Origin: Valencia hispanica
Lineage: Eukaryota > Chordata > Actinopteri > Cyprinodontiformes > Valenciidae
Direction: 5' to 3'
Length of the DNA: 64,000 nucleotides
Assembly (NCBI GenBank): GCA_963556495.2
Contig: OY747703.1
Coordinates: 58,725,296-58,789,295, forward strand
Shown here one piece after another: positions 33,560 through 44,648 of the stretch. The notes below the pieces were generated by a model. That model saw only the letters and a program-made list of their open reading frames with translations. It had not been told where the DNA came from and did no database searches. The position numbers and the translations under genes were made by a program. How positions within the stretch are numbered: position 1 is the stretch's first letter; each line of letters begins with the position of its first letter.

Positions 33560-35058
33560 CTGAAGGAGGAGCAGCTGCTCTCTGTCTCTCCCCAGATCCG
33601 TTCACTTTATTTTATTTTCTGTTTGCTTTTCTTGTTTTCTTTTCTTTTCTTAACCTTTTCTTAGTTACTTTATCTACCCAGCGCCTGGAGTTACTGTATT
33701 GGACCGGATCTCCTCTTGGATTACTTTTTTATGGACTTATCAACATGGCTTTTTGCTCAGCTGAGGATTTTGAAAAACTGTTCCACAGAATTGAGGGCAT
33801 TCAAACGAAGCTACATCATCTGGAAATTAATTTTGATCTCCACGCTGATTATGCAAACGACACAACTTTACTGTTGAATACACACAGGGAACAGCCTGTC
33901 AGCCCGGTGTTACATCGGTCTAACCGTGTCACATAGAAAACACAGGACAACACAACTCCATCAGCAAACAAACGTCTTTCTGGCAGAACTCCGCACTCTA
34001 ATGAACACTGGCCAGCTTTAAAACGCACAGAATCATCAACCCCAGCCTGTTCTCCAAGGAAGAAAAAACAAAAGAAACTCCAGCACAGAGAAAGCTCTGA
34101 ACCCAGACCTGCCGCTTCTGCTAAAAGTAAACAAAAGCGGTTTCAGCCAAAAACAAGAGATATTTCTCCACATGGAATCCCGCTGAAAAACAGATTCACA
34201 GCCTTGAGTTCCCCGAAAGATGACGCAGCCCCCAGGACCAGTCAAAGCCACCAGGAGAAACCCAGCCACATCAAACGGACACATAACAAAGTAAGAGCCG
34301 CCCCAGCAAAGAATGTTATCATACAAGACGGATCAATTAATGGAATTGAGGCTTTTGTAGCAAGAACATCAGAGTTTATAGCTGCTACAAAAACACAGTG
34401 AGAGAAATATCAGAAAAAATGCAGAACATCTTGGACCAACATCCTACTTTGGAAAAACTCGTCATTCACGCTGGATCAGCAGATATCACGATGAGACAAT
34501 CAGAGATTCTGAAGAGAGACTTTTCTGATCTCCTACAGAGACTTGATGGACTTAACAAAAACATCCTCATCAGCGGACCAGTCCCTGAAGGGAATGATGA
34601 AAGATTTCCGCATGCTCCATAAATGGTTGAAGAAACAATCAGCTGAGAGGTCGTTCACATTTATTAATAATTTCAAAGTATTTGGAAGTGCTAATCATCT
34701 GTTCAAAGAAGGGATGCGTTATCTTAACAAGGCCGGAGTAAGGCTCTTAGCAGCAAACATTTTTTCTTATCAAAATCAGAAAGCAGAACACTTGCTCCCG
34801 AAAGCTGACCTTGAGGCGCCCATGGATATCAGAGAACAAAAACAGCAAGTCATGATGACACCACTGGACCGAACAGATAAACAACCACCAGAGATTAAGT
34901 CTTCATCTTCATGTGACTCAGCCACATCAAATGAGTCTCCATTTAGAAACTCTACAGACGGACTGAATGAGCAAATCAAATTTGGGACACAATTAACACC
35001 TAAACTTAGACTACACCAAACGCCTGGGACTAGTGTCAATAAGCCTTTCCCCCACTGA
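33541..35058 (+). pseudogene. L2 copy A ORF1 (broken)
   Basis: ORF1 protein of L2 elements binds RNA and, in CR1/L2-type families, carries an SGNH/esterase-like domain. Here it is split. An N-terminal frame (33541-33936) has hydrophobic FTLFYFLFAFLVFF-like sequence, which is probably translated 5' UTR, and the conserved AEDFEKLFHRIEGI helix. A middle Lys/Arg/Pro-rich part covers about 33950-34310. The esterase-like part (34300-34800) has block I degenerated to QDGS and block III to GSAD instead of GSND. The Asp-His end block is replaced by EGMRYLNKAG. Frame changes fall at about 33936, 34400 and 34600. A Pro/Ser/Thr-rich tail follows to 35058. Confidence 0.8.
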
Positions 35059-35214
35059 TTATTACAGATATTTGATATTTGAGGGAACCAGGCAGTAAAT
35101 CTACCCCTTCCATCTCCCAGAACTCGCCCGGCACCCCTGAACTTAGCATTCCAGTGATTATCAGCAGCAGGAAACATAAACCGTTAACCACACACTCTCA
35201 TAATAAACAAAATC

Positions 35215-36186
35215 TCAAATTGATAACCCGTCAGAAGGTTCAGCTGCCCATCATCGCAATACTTAAGTTAGCTTTCTTAAACATACGATCTCTATCAGGG
35301 AAGTCTTTTCTTATCAATGACTTCATCACTGAGCATAATTTACACACCCTTTTTTTAATCAGAAACTTGGCTAGATGAAAATAACGAAACAACTGCATTG
35401 ATAGAATCTACTCCTCCAAATTACAATTTCTTAAGCGAGAACAGAAAACACAGACGACGTGGAGGTGTAGCCACCATTTTTCACAACTCAATGTACTTTA
35501 AAAAGGTAACCCTGGGCACGTTTGATTCTTTTGAATACCTAGCCACCCAGATAAACGAGCCTAGCAAAGCTTTATATCTAAGTTTATATAAACCACCAAA
35601 ACTTAACTCTAACTTCTTTATTGATTTCAATGACCTTCTTTCTGTAATATGTATCGACTATGACCAACTAATCATTGTGGGGGATTTTAACATCCATACC
35701 GACAACCCCCAAGATAGACAAGCAAAAACATTAGATAATACTCTCCACAACTTCGGCCTGATCCAGCATGTCAAACAACCAACACACAATAAAGGACACA
35801 TACTGGACTTAATTATCAGAAAAGGTTTAAATATTTCCAACATCTCTGTAATTAATATTGAGTTATCTGACCATTTCTGTATTATCTTTGAAAGTACCAT
35901 CTCTGCTAAATTATCCAGCCACAGTAAGACCACTATAAAAAAGCGTTTTCTAGGGGACAGTTCAGTAGAAACCTTTAAACGTATTTATCCTTCCACCACA
36001 TCCCCCTCAACTCCCAACTCAAACTCAGTAAATAAGCTGGTAGATAATTTCCTTGCGAAAATCTCAGACATCATGGATTCCATTGCTCCAACTAAAGTGA
36101 AAGTAGTCTCAAGTAGAAAGAAGTCTCCGTGGACACGTAATCCACTGGTACGTAGTGAAAAGAGAGAGTGTCGACAAGCCGAGTGA
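35215..36186 (+). pseudogene. L2 copy A APE-type endonuclease (broken)
   Basis: Apurinic/apyrimidinic-type endonuclease at the N-terminus of ORF2, which nicks the target DNA to prime reverse transcription. LAFLNIRSLSGKSFLIND (about 35265-35320) is the first motif. The next motif, LTETWL in copy B, is altered to LIRNLAR by a frame change near 35360. The main frame (35398-36186) keeps YKPP, the VGDFNIHTDN motif with its Asp and Asn (about 35682), and the SDHF motif with the catalytic His (about 35870). The frame ends at 36186 in the linker. Confidence 0.85.
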
Positions 36187-38017
36187 AAATGGCGGAAAAC
36201 TCGACTCCAGGTTCACTGTGAGATCTACAAAGAGAGACTGAATAGATATCAGCTAACTATAAAAGATGCTAGGGAATCGTCCTTTTCTGAAATCATTAAC
36301 AGAAACATTAATAATGCACGGACTCTATTTGCAACAGTGGAAAGACTAACTAATCCTTTAGTGACAGTAGCCCCTGAACTAAACTCTACCAGGGCCTGCA
36401 ATGAATTTGCCAGCTTTTTCACTGAAAAGATTCAAACAATTAGACGGTCAATCTGTACCTCAATATCGAACCCACAACCAGTGCCATCCCCAATCAACAA
36501 CAATGTAGAGAAAATTCTGAATTCCACGAATTAAACCAGAACAGCCTTGAAAAAATCATTATCCAATTAAGCTCTTCCTCCTGCTGTCTTGATATCCTAC
36601 CCACAGCTTTTCTAAAGAAGGTTCTTCCTGTTATTGGTTCTGATCTTGTTCAAATAGTGAACTCATCACTGCTATCAGGTGTCTTTCCTCAGGCTTTAAA
36701 AACAGCAGTTATTAAACCACTGCTAAAGAAGAAAAATCTGGACAACACGTTAATGCAGAACTACAGGCCAATCTCTAATCTTCCATTCATCAGTAAGATT
36801 ATTGAAAAAGCTGTTTCAGCAGTTAAATAGCTTCCTAACAATGAAAAACCGTTTTGATGTTTTTCAGTCTGGTTTCCGTGCTCACCACAGCACCGAGACT
36901 GCCCTCGTCAAAGTATTCAATGACATCCGCATAAATACAGACTGTGGTAGAACCACAGTACTGGTTCTGTTGGACCTCAGTGCAGCATTTGACACTGTTG
37001 ATCATGATATTTTATTGGAACGACTGGAGAGCTGGGTCGGACTCTCTGGTACACTACTTGGCTGGTTCGAGTCTTACCTAAAGAACAGGGACTCTATGTT
37101 TCAATAGGAAACTTTTCATCAGAACGAACAGAAATCACATGTGGGGTGCCCCAGGGCTCCATCCTGGGGCCCCTCTTATTAATATCTACATGCTCCCACT
37201 AGGCAAGATTATAGCAACCAATAACAATAGCTACCATAACTACGCGGATGACACTCAGCTCTACATTACAATGTCACCAGGTGACTCTGAACCCATTCAA
37301 ACCCTAAATCAATGCATTGACCTAATAAATGGATGGATGTGCCATAACTTTCTCCAGCTGAATAGAAACAAAACTGAAATCATTATTTTTGGACCCAAGA
37401 AGGAACGATAAAGAGTCAGCACACAGCTTCAGTTAATACAGCTAGAAACTACTGATCAGGTTTGAAACCTAGGTGTAGTAATCGACTCAGACCTGAACCT
37501 CCAGGGTCACATAAAGGCAATAACAAGGTCAGCCTTCTATCACCTGAAGAACATTTCTAGGATTAAACGACTGATGTTGAAACACGACCTAGAAAAACTC
37601 ATCCATGCGTTTATCTTTAGTTGGATTGATCACTGCAACAGCGTCTTCACAGGTCTGCCTAAAAAGTCAATCAGACAGCTGCAGCTGATCCAGAACGCTG
37701 CTGCTCGTGTTCCTCACTAGAACCAGGAAAGTAGAGCACATCACCCCAGTTCTAAAGTCCTTACACTGGCTCCCTCTACCTCAGAGAATAGACTTCAAAA
37801 TACTAGTTTATAAATCCTTACATGGCTTAGCACCAAAATATGTTGAAGACCTGTTGTCACGGTACCAACCACCAAGACCACTCAGGTCCTCCAACTCTAG
37901 CCTACTAAACATCCCTAGACTCAGAACTAAACATGGAGAAGCAGCTTTCAGTTTCTATGATCCCCTTATCTGGAACAAACTTCCTGACGAGTGTAGAGCT
38001 GCTGAAACTCTGAACTG
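36187..38017 (+). pseudogene. L2 copy A reverse transcriptase (broken)
   Basis: Reverse-transcriptase half of ORF2, polymerising cDNA at the nicked target. Motifs in order: NYRPISNLPFISKIIEKAV (about 36761-36818), FQSGFRAHHSTETALVKVFND (36865), VLLDLSAAFDTVDHD with the first catalytic Asp (about 36968), [10 protein letters not shown] (about 37143, where a one-base shift changes frame), and YADDTQLY with the two catalytic Asp residues (about 37238). The C-terminal LEKLIHAFIFS and [16 protein letters not shown] region (37590-37710) follows, and the frame after it runs to 38017. At least four frame breaks or stops separate these pieces. The remaining C-terminus and 3' UTR are absent. Confidence 0.85.
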
Positions 38018-38299
38018 TAACACAACAGAATACTTTTGTGGACGAAAGTTTATTTAGTCTACGACAGTGAATAGTGCATTCAGCCTTATGTCCACGAAAT
38101 GAAAAGACCACCAGTCAATTTGGTCCACGAATCGATGTGCTCTCTTCAGTGTTTCGTGGACACAATGCAGACCAATTTGTGTATTCCGTGGACAAACGGC
38201 GTGACGATATAATGTGGTTTCATAATGAATATATGTATTTCGTCACACATAACTCATTCTGTCCACGAAATAAGGCATGTTACATCTGGCCTCCCATAG
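38018..38299. repeat. Segment with TCCACGAA motifs in both orientations
   Basis: Between two L2 pieces lies 282 bp that is not L2. The word GTCCACGAA(A/T) occurs at 38090-38100, 38123-38132 and 38261-38271, and its reverse complement (T)TTCGTGGAC at 38152-38161, with near matches TTTTGTGGACG at 38034 and ATTCCGTGGAC at 38183. ATTTCGTCAC at 38238 is a partial match. Copies on opposite strands face each other, so single-stranded DNA could fold into several hairpins. I recognise no family. It may be a foldback-type or other non-autonomous DNA transposon, or the unknown 3' part of a rearrangement. Confidence 0.6.
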
Positions 38300-38910
38300 T
38301 TGCAGTAATGAATCCGACTAAAGATAAACGCATGGATGAGTTTTTCTAGGTCCTGTTGTGACATCAGTCCTTTAATCCTAGAGATGTTCTTCAGGTGATA
38401 GAAGGCTGACCTTGTTATTGGCTTTTTGTGAGTCCATTACTACACCTACATTTCAGACCTGATCAGTAATTTCTAGCTGTATTAACTGAAGCTGTGTGTT
38501 GACTGTTGAACACTCCTCTTTAGGTAAAAAAATAATTACTCAGATTTTTTTTTCTATTCAGCCACAGAAAATTATGGCAACTCAATGCATTGATTTTATT
38601 TCTTTACATCTGCTCAACATTTGAATGAGTTTGTATAGTTATGGTATAGTTATGGTAATTAATCCTATTACTTATCATAATCTGGGTTAGCAGGAGCATG
38701 TAGATTTTAAATAAGAGGGCCCAGGATGGAGCCCTGGGGCACCCCACATGTAATTTTTGTCCGTTCCAATGAAAAGTCGCCTATTGTCACAAAGAAGTTC
38801 CTGTTCTTTAGGTAAGACTCAAACCAGCCAAGTACTGTACCAGAGAGTCCGACCCAGCTCTCCAGTCATTTTAATAAAATAGTGTGTTGACAACATCAAA
38901 GCGGGATATC
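38300..38910 (-). mobile_element. L2-type LINE fragment, minus strand, two blocks
   Basis: 38300-38520 is the reverse of the L2 segment around 37440-37640 ('actaaagataaacgcatggatgagttt', 'ttcaggtgatagaaggctgacctt'). 38690-38905 is the reverse of 37040-37200 ('gcccaggatggagccctggggcacccc' encodes [10 protein letters not shown] on the minus strand). About 100 bp of expected L2 sequence between the two, including YADD, is missing or replaced by AT-rich DNA. It is oriented opposite to copy A and is probably an independent fragment. Confidence 0.8.
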
Positions 38911-39377
38911 TGTGTTCTTAACAGCAAGTGGGGGCCACCTACTCACTCACTCACACTATGGGAAGTTTGAAATAATACAGCAAAGCTCATGTGTTTTATC
39001 CTTTTGATGATACTAATATCAGACACTAAGGGCATCAACCATGCAATCGTTTTCTCTTTGACATAAAGAAATCCTGTTTCAATGCGGAGGTGTTCAACAC
39101 TGACTGCTCCTCACACACAGTGTGACGTCGCCTCTGATCCAAACAACAATATACCCCTGATACCCCTTTTGTACTGCTTATTTGACAACCCACATATCAC
39201 ATCTAATTTTTGATATTGTTCTTTCAACAAAGTTGGTCATTAGCAGCGTAGACAACAAGACTTCCAATGCCAAGATCCTGTCTGTAGAGCTGAGCCTCTG
39301 ATGGATCCGTGAGTGCGTCTCCCGCCTGCTGCAGCCCCAGAAACAGCTGCTGACACCGGTGCTGATAAAGCTGTGTG
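38911..39377. other. No gene recognised
   Basis: Unremarkable sequence between an L2 fragment and a THAP remnant. Confidence 0.4.
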
Positions 39378-39533
39378 CACTGAAGGAACTGCGCCTTGTT
39401 TCAGTCGCACCTGATCTTTGCTTCTGCATCCCATGTTGAACTCCATCACATTGCTGGGATGGTAATCCTCCGGTCTGAAGTGAGCGTTTTTTGTAGCTGA
39501 AGCGGAAGTGAAATCTTGTCTTTTCAGTTGCAC
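39378..39533 (-). pseudogene. THAP-domain remnant
   Basis: A minus-strand open frame encodes AHFRPEDYHPSN (about 39450-39490) followed by LKQGAVPSVH (about 39384-39413). This is the C-terminal half of a THAP zinc finger, the C2CH DNA-binding domain with the signature C..HF...dy and an AVP box near its end. The usual 'CSxHF' is altered to 'KNAHF', so a zinc-binding Cys is lost, and the N-terminal C2 part is not seen in frame. THAP domains occur in host THAP proteins and in P-element-like DNA transposons. Without a transposase or exon context I cannot say which. The sequence after the AVP box shows no domain. Confidence 0.65.
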
Positions 39534-41420
39534 AAAACGCTCCCAGGAATGGAAGATGGCGCCGTTTTTGTTTTTATTTGGAAATTTGTGGACTGGATGT
39601 CCTGACAGCCTGCTGTTTTACAGCCTCCACAAATACAATAATTTATCATTTTTAAGACAAATGCACCCAATACAAATCTAGTGAACACACTGACTCTGGA
39701 TAACACCACTCTACCCGATAACTACCTACTTGCTACACTGTGCTGAGGGAGCGCATATCATATGACTCACTTACCTTATGTCTCACGTCCAGATCATGAA
39801 ACTTTTGTTTTTAATTTGTGGCGTTATGTACTGTAAAAACAAAAAAATATCCTCAATATACATTTAAAATAGTAATTTTGGACAAAATGTTATATGGATT
39901 TTAGAAAATATTTAACCTAAAACATGCTCTTTAATTCTTCAAGGAGTTGTTGTAGATCCTGACGGCTGTGTGCAGGAAGGATCTCCTGTAGCAGTCTGTG
40001 TCACAGCAAAACTGTTGAAGTCTCTGACTGAAAATACTCTGTTGTTGTAGGAGGGTCCCATGAAGAGGATGCTCAGGGTTGTCAGACATTAATAAGAAAC
40101 AGTCAGCTTTACATTCAGAAAATGTTAACCAGTTAGTTTGCCTAAGCAACTGGCTAAAAGAAGAATAGGCTAAAAAGGGCCATGTGTGAACATGATAGTG
40201 GAGATCAAAACAAAAATTCCATGGATCTTTCCTGTATTTCCATTTTTAAAAAAGAGCAACGGCATCCGGTTTTGTCCTTTATTTACACTGAAGATTGCAG
40301 TTTTTCAGTCATATTTGGGAATGTTAATTAATCGTGATTAATTCACAGCTACCCTGATTAATTAGATTAAAAATTTTAATCGTTTGACAGACCTAATTTA
40401 AATAAATGAGAACAGAAAAAAAATGAAAAGAAAGGAGTGATGATAACAGCAGTCTGATCAGTTCTGGTTAACTGGAATTCAAGGCCATCCATTATCTGTA
40501 CCCGTCCATCCTATGCAAGGTTGTGGGGGGGCTGGTGTCTATCTCCAGCAGTCACGGGGCAAGAGGGGGGTACACCCTGGACAGGTCCCCAGTCCATCGC
40601 AGGGCAGGAATTTAAGGCCAAGTTTTAAAAAATGGGCCTTTAAAGCAAAATAAAATCATTCAAAGCATCAACCATCTTTACAGTAAGAGGGAGATTGTTC
40701 CATAGTTTGGGAGCAACAACAGAAAAGGCTTTGAGTCAGGATCTTAATTAGAGGCTGTGTGCTTTGTGTGCATGTGTGCGGTCGTTCCTGAACAGAGATC
40801 CTTGCTGGAGGGCGTGGTCCACCTGCTGCAGCCTACACTACTGACTGCAATCAATCCAGTGTTCGTTAGGGCTTTTAAGATGCTTGCAGGAGGGCAATTC
40901 GGTTCCTAATGATTAACCATTCTTGAGTGTTTTAAAGAGTTTATGTAGGGCTGATTGATATGGAACAAAGTTCTATCATGATAATATTTTTTCAAATCAG
41001 TCGATATATCTATATCTATCAAAACATATCACCATATTAAACAAATCACTACTTATGTCAATATTTAACATTCCCTGGTACTTTTTGAAGATATCAGAAG
41101 CAGACCCGGCGCCAGGGCAATTTAGCTGGGGGGGCCGCAGCTTATTTTGGGGGGGCCCAGTTTTTATTTAACCCCTTAACGTTTTTACCTCCCGTTGGCA
41201 GTGTGTTAAATATTTCCTGGTCAAAACGGCCCTTTTTGACACTATGTAAATATTCATGTTATAGCTTATATCATTTAAAAAGGGACTGGCTGAGGTTCTG
41301 GAGATTTTGCCGAACAATCGCTCTGTTCCAGATCGGTGGTCAGAACGTTTGTTTTTGTTCTCCAAAAGTAGCCGCGGTTGAGTCACTGTCACAATCATAC
41401 TGTGTATCTGCATGTGTATG
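39534..41420. other. Mixed repeat scraps, no gene
   Basis: 40320-40400 has 'taattaatcgtgattaattcac' words typical of an hAT-like element. 40475-40612 holds a widespread fish repeat ('tacaccctggacaggtccccagtccatcgcagggc'). 40950-41060 resembles another hAT-like end ('agggctgattgatatgg'). 41100-41170 ('cagacccggcgccaggg' and poly(G) runs) looks like the left end of a further hAT-type element whose right end I did not find. The rest is unremarkable. Confidence 0.45.
41413..41420. repeat. 8-bp target-site duplication, left
   Basis: TGTGTATG, repeated exactly at 43127-43134 on the other side of the hAT-type element. Confidence 0.9.
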
Positions 41421-43126
41421 CAGGAGTGGACTGGGACAAAAATTCAGCCCTGGCATTTTCTGTCCAGACCAGCTTACTACATAAAAGTCCACAAATCTCG
41501 CAGCATCTCCTCTCAAGCATACTACAGTACAAACGAGAGTCATATTCCTTGATAGCAGTTAACAAATAAAGCACAAAACTGTGAACTCAAGGACTAAAAC
41601 TAAAACAGCTATGGCAATCAATCACTCAGTATTTATTCATTATAGTGTCAACAGAACAAATCAAGTATGAATTCATAAAGCATTATAAGACACATGATAT
41701 ACTCAAATCAGAGACGTCTCAGTAGCCAAAAAGTGAAGTGGAGGCAGTGAGAGAACTAGCCCCAAATAAAGAAAAAAGTCCAAAAATGGAATGCCTGTTT
41801 GAATTAATGACCAATCACAAACACGAAACGAGGGATTCGAAGGTCATTTGTACTTTACATTGCATTGAATTATCTAATGCAAATCTTTAATTGCGTTTTT
41901 CTCAAAATGAGTTTTTTCCAACATTCAAAACGAATAATCTTGAAATCAGTTATACCAAACTTGCCACCATTGTTCTATGCTATGAGCTGAAAAAAATTTA
42001 AAGAGCGATTTGTCAATACATTGTTCTAAAAATATATATGTGCTATTTTGTGTGGGGGAAAAAACAGGGCGAAAATGAGTCTTTTGGAGCTACTTACACT
42101 GTTTTTTGATTTATGAAGTAATGAAATGAAATAAACCTATTTCCCTCTGTAAAAAGTTTTTGAAGTTTTTTCTAATCATATAACATATATGATTAGAAAA
42201 TTAAAGAAAAATTCAATCCGTCTCTCACCAATTTTGAGATACGTTTAAAAATATATCCAAATTAGCACATTTTTAACCAGATTACACCTCATTTGCATAT
42301 ATAAACAAAATTTATATCAAAACTTCTAAGACAAAAGATGTTTCTACTAATACTAGGATTAAGTTTGTCAAGTTTCATGAAGGTATCTTAAAGCTAACTT
42401 TTTTCCCTATTCACCTGTAGCGTCTCCCCTTAATGTTTACTGTTGCTATGGCAACCAGAGACCGCGGCCGTTAGTAGCTGTCACTATTTGGCATTTTTAA
42501 CCAAATCAACTGCAACTACCAACAGTCAGTCCTTCAGCTCTGGGCTAATATGTTGTCACGAGTATTCAGTTATTCAGGTCACATCGCGGTCAATGTAAAA
42601 CTGTTTTATACTTTATTTTGAGCTTGTCTCAAAATGTAGCCGAGCCAACCCCACGCTAACGTTACTCACCATGGATGTCTCCACTTGCTCCTCGCGCAGC
42701 AGCACCTGCTGGGTTGGCGACCCTGGCACCAAATAGGTCTGTCACCCTTAAACATTTAGCAGCTTCCTCCTCTAGAGATTTCAGCTTTTTGAGCCGTACT
42801 TTTTCAGCGCCATTTTCAGCTCAGCAGCATCCCGTCCCTCCATTCCGGCCCATGTCATGAGGCCCCGCCCTCCCTGGTCTGTGTTGAGATTGACAGCACT
42901 GTCATGGCTCTCATAGGCTGTCAGCCATGTTTGATTGATGATGACAAACATAGACCAATAATATGTGTCGAAGCTGGCAACACACTGCTAGCCCTCTGTA
43001 GCCAATTGGAGGGAATGTAGAGAGAGAGAGAAACCCCCCCCCCAAAAAAAAACAGCAACCGGCCCACATTGGGTCAACGGCCCACCGGGATGACGCCCGG
43101 TTTGCCAGATGGCCAATCCACCCCTG
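41421..43126 (-). mobile_element. hAT-type DNA transposon, 1706 bp, transposase mostly lost
   Basis: Left end CAGGAGTGGACTGGGA and right end GGCCAATCCACCCCTG are imperfect inverted repeats (12 of 16 bases match). They are flanked by a perfect 8-bp duplication TGTGTATG, the length diagnostic for the hAT superfamily. Inside, on the minus strand, an exon-like remnant encodes a transposase N-terminus (see 42664-42800). The rest is AT-rich with no long frame. Strand is given by that remnant. The element has therefore probably lost its main transposase exon and is non-autonomous. Confidence 0.85.
42664..42860 (-). pseudogene. hAT transposase first-exon remnant
   Basis: On the minus strand 42665-42800 reads in one frame as LKKLKSLEEEAAK followed by a 'TDLFG' segment, which resembles the region before the zinc finger in hAT transposases and in ZMYM/hAT-derived host proteins. 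The frame ends in a good splice-donor word (CATG|GTGAGT, 42664-42673). Upstream toward 42860 another frame encodes RDAAELKMALKKYG, so a frameshift or stop separates the two. No downstream exon was recognised. Assignment rests on similarity of wording and the hAT-type ends. Confidence 0.4.
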
Positions 43127-43134
43127 TGTGTATG
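43127..43134. repeat. 8-bp target-site duplication, right
   Basis: Exact copy of TGTGTATG at 41413-41420. Confidence 0.9.
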
Positions 43135-43803
43135 TGAGTGAGCCATCCTCCTTTATAGAAGATCTTTGTCGCTCAGCGGGAGCTGTGTTTAAGTCGCGCT
43201 GATTCAAATCGAAATGAGCAGACATCAACAAACAACCGGCTTTGTAGAAATACGATTTGCTCACAAACCAGTTAATAACAACAGCAAACAGAAAACACAG
43301 CAACAAGCTTCTTCCATGTCGAGTCTCTTGTTATTTTTCTGCTGCTTTGATCAGTGACGCTACTCGCTGCTGAAACTGTCCTGATACTCTGATAGAAAAA
43401 TAATAATGTCCCAACTAACCCTTCTTAGCTGCGCTGGCACATCCACAGAACCATCATCTCGAACAAAAACTATCCTTTTACGTCCAGTTAATGTCCTCCA
43501 ATAAAGGACTTAGTCCGCAAGTCTTCCTCAATCCAACTCTGCTGCTAAAAACCTTTGTAAATCCCTTTCTTGCGTTTATTTCTTCGAATGTTTACATCAT
43601 GACTACTGGTTAGCATGCTCCTAAAAGCGCCCTTCTTCTTCTTCTTGATAATTATTCATGGCTGGCAAACAACGAATTGGTGCGTTACTGCCACCAACTG
43701 GTGCGGACCAGAATGTCATTTTAGGATCATGTCCATTTTGCATCTTTCTAAGGACCCGTCCTTTCTAGTATTCAGTTGGCTTTAAAAATTGTGTGGAGAA
43801 ATT

Positions 43804-43805
<2 letters not shown>
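43135..43805. other. No gene recognised; repeat-like end near 43630
   Basis: The 'cttcttcttcttgataattattcatggctggcaaac' region with 'gttactgccaccaactgg' (43635-43710) reads like the end of a widespread vertebrate repeat. No coding sequence. Confidence 0.4.

Positions 43806-43893
<88 letters not shown>
43806..43893. repeat. (TA)n microsatellite
   Basis: About 44 uninterrupted TA units, the longest simple repeat of the window. The two overlapping frames that read it as Tyr-Ile repeats are artefacts. Confidence 0.98.
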
Positions 43894-43895
<2 letters not shown>

Positions 43896-44642
43896 GCTGC
43901 TTCATGTCCTAAACAAGAAATCAAAAAACTTTTAGGAAATGTTATATTTATTAACACCATCAGTAATACATTATGTATTGATGCACCGCTGCACATACAG
44001 TACTTTTTAATAAATAAAATAATCTCATTTGTTTTTGGCCAACAAGGGGTGACATTCCCCTCCAGATCCACCAGAATTGTTCTCATAAAATAAATAGAAA
44101 ATAAATGAAGATGAGGAACATGGCAACTGTGTTAATTCATTAATTAACACAAGAAATCACGTACTGAGATAACAGGTTCTGTAGTTTTTGAGGATTAATA
44201 AGACTCCTCTAAGCATAAGGTGTGTAACTGGATTTATTCTTTTACCTCCATGCCATCCTGGCCCAATTTTGCCCCGGTAATCACATAATAATTTATCCTA
44301 AAAGAGTCGTCTTTTTGCTTTATTTGCAAAAACCGAAATTATCTGTAGGATAAATAAGCGGGCCAATACACGGAGAACCATTAGACCAACATACCAGCTC
44401 CTTTACAAGCGATGATTTAAAATAATATTAAAATACATGTCTATACCAACAACAAAAGCCAAACACAACCACTTAAAGTTTTTAATGTACTTAGTTTTAA
44501 AACTGTACTCCCCTCCCGCTTCGGCCGCCATTGTTACTGGAACAAAAATCTCCAGTTCTGCCTACAGGCCTGCCCACAGCCTTAGCAAACACGTTTAGAA
44601 GTGTCTTCTTTTACCGCATCCAAAACTCCCGATTAGTAACCT
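43894..44642. other. No gene recognised
   Basis: AT-rich with no identified mobile-element signature. Confidence 0.4.
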
Positions 44643-44648
44643 ATTGCA

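Larger units (their letters stand above)
33560..38017 (+). mobile_element. L2-clade LINE, copy A (nearly full length, mutated)
   Basis: About 4.46 kb of an L2-clade non-LTR retrotransposon with its 5' end, ORF1, APE-type endonuclease, linker, reverse transcriptase and C-terminal region in the canonical order. The 5' start matches the deleted L2 at 27830. The 3' end is missing: homology stops at about 38017 within the 'ETLNC' codons, and the sequence changes abruptly to a TCCACGAA-rich segment. Frameshifts and stops occur in ORF1, in the endonuclease catalytic region, between endonuclease and reverse transcriptase, and at the GVPQGS motif, so this copy cannot encode working proteins. Confidence 0.9.

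Noticed and set aside
43772..44093. Two overlapping Tyr-Ile repeat proteins
   Set aside because: Translation of the TA microsatellite in both directions.
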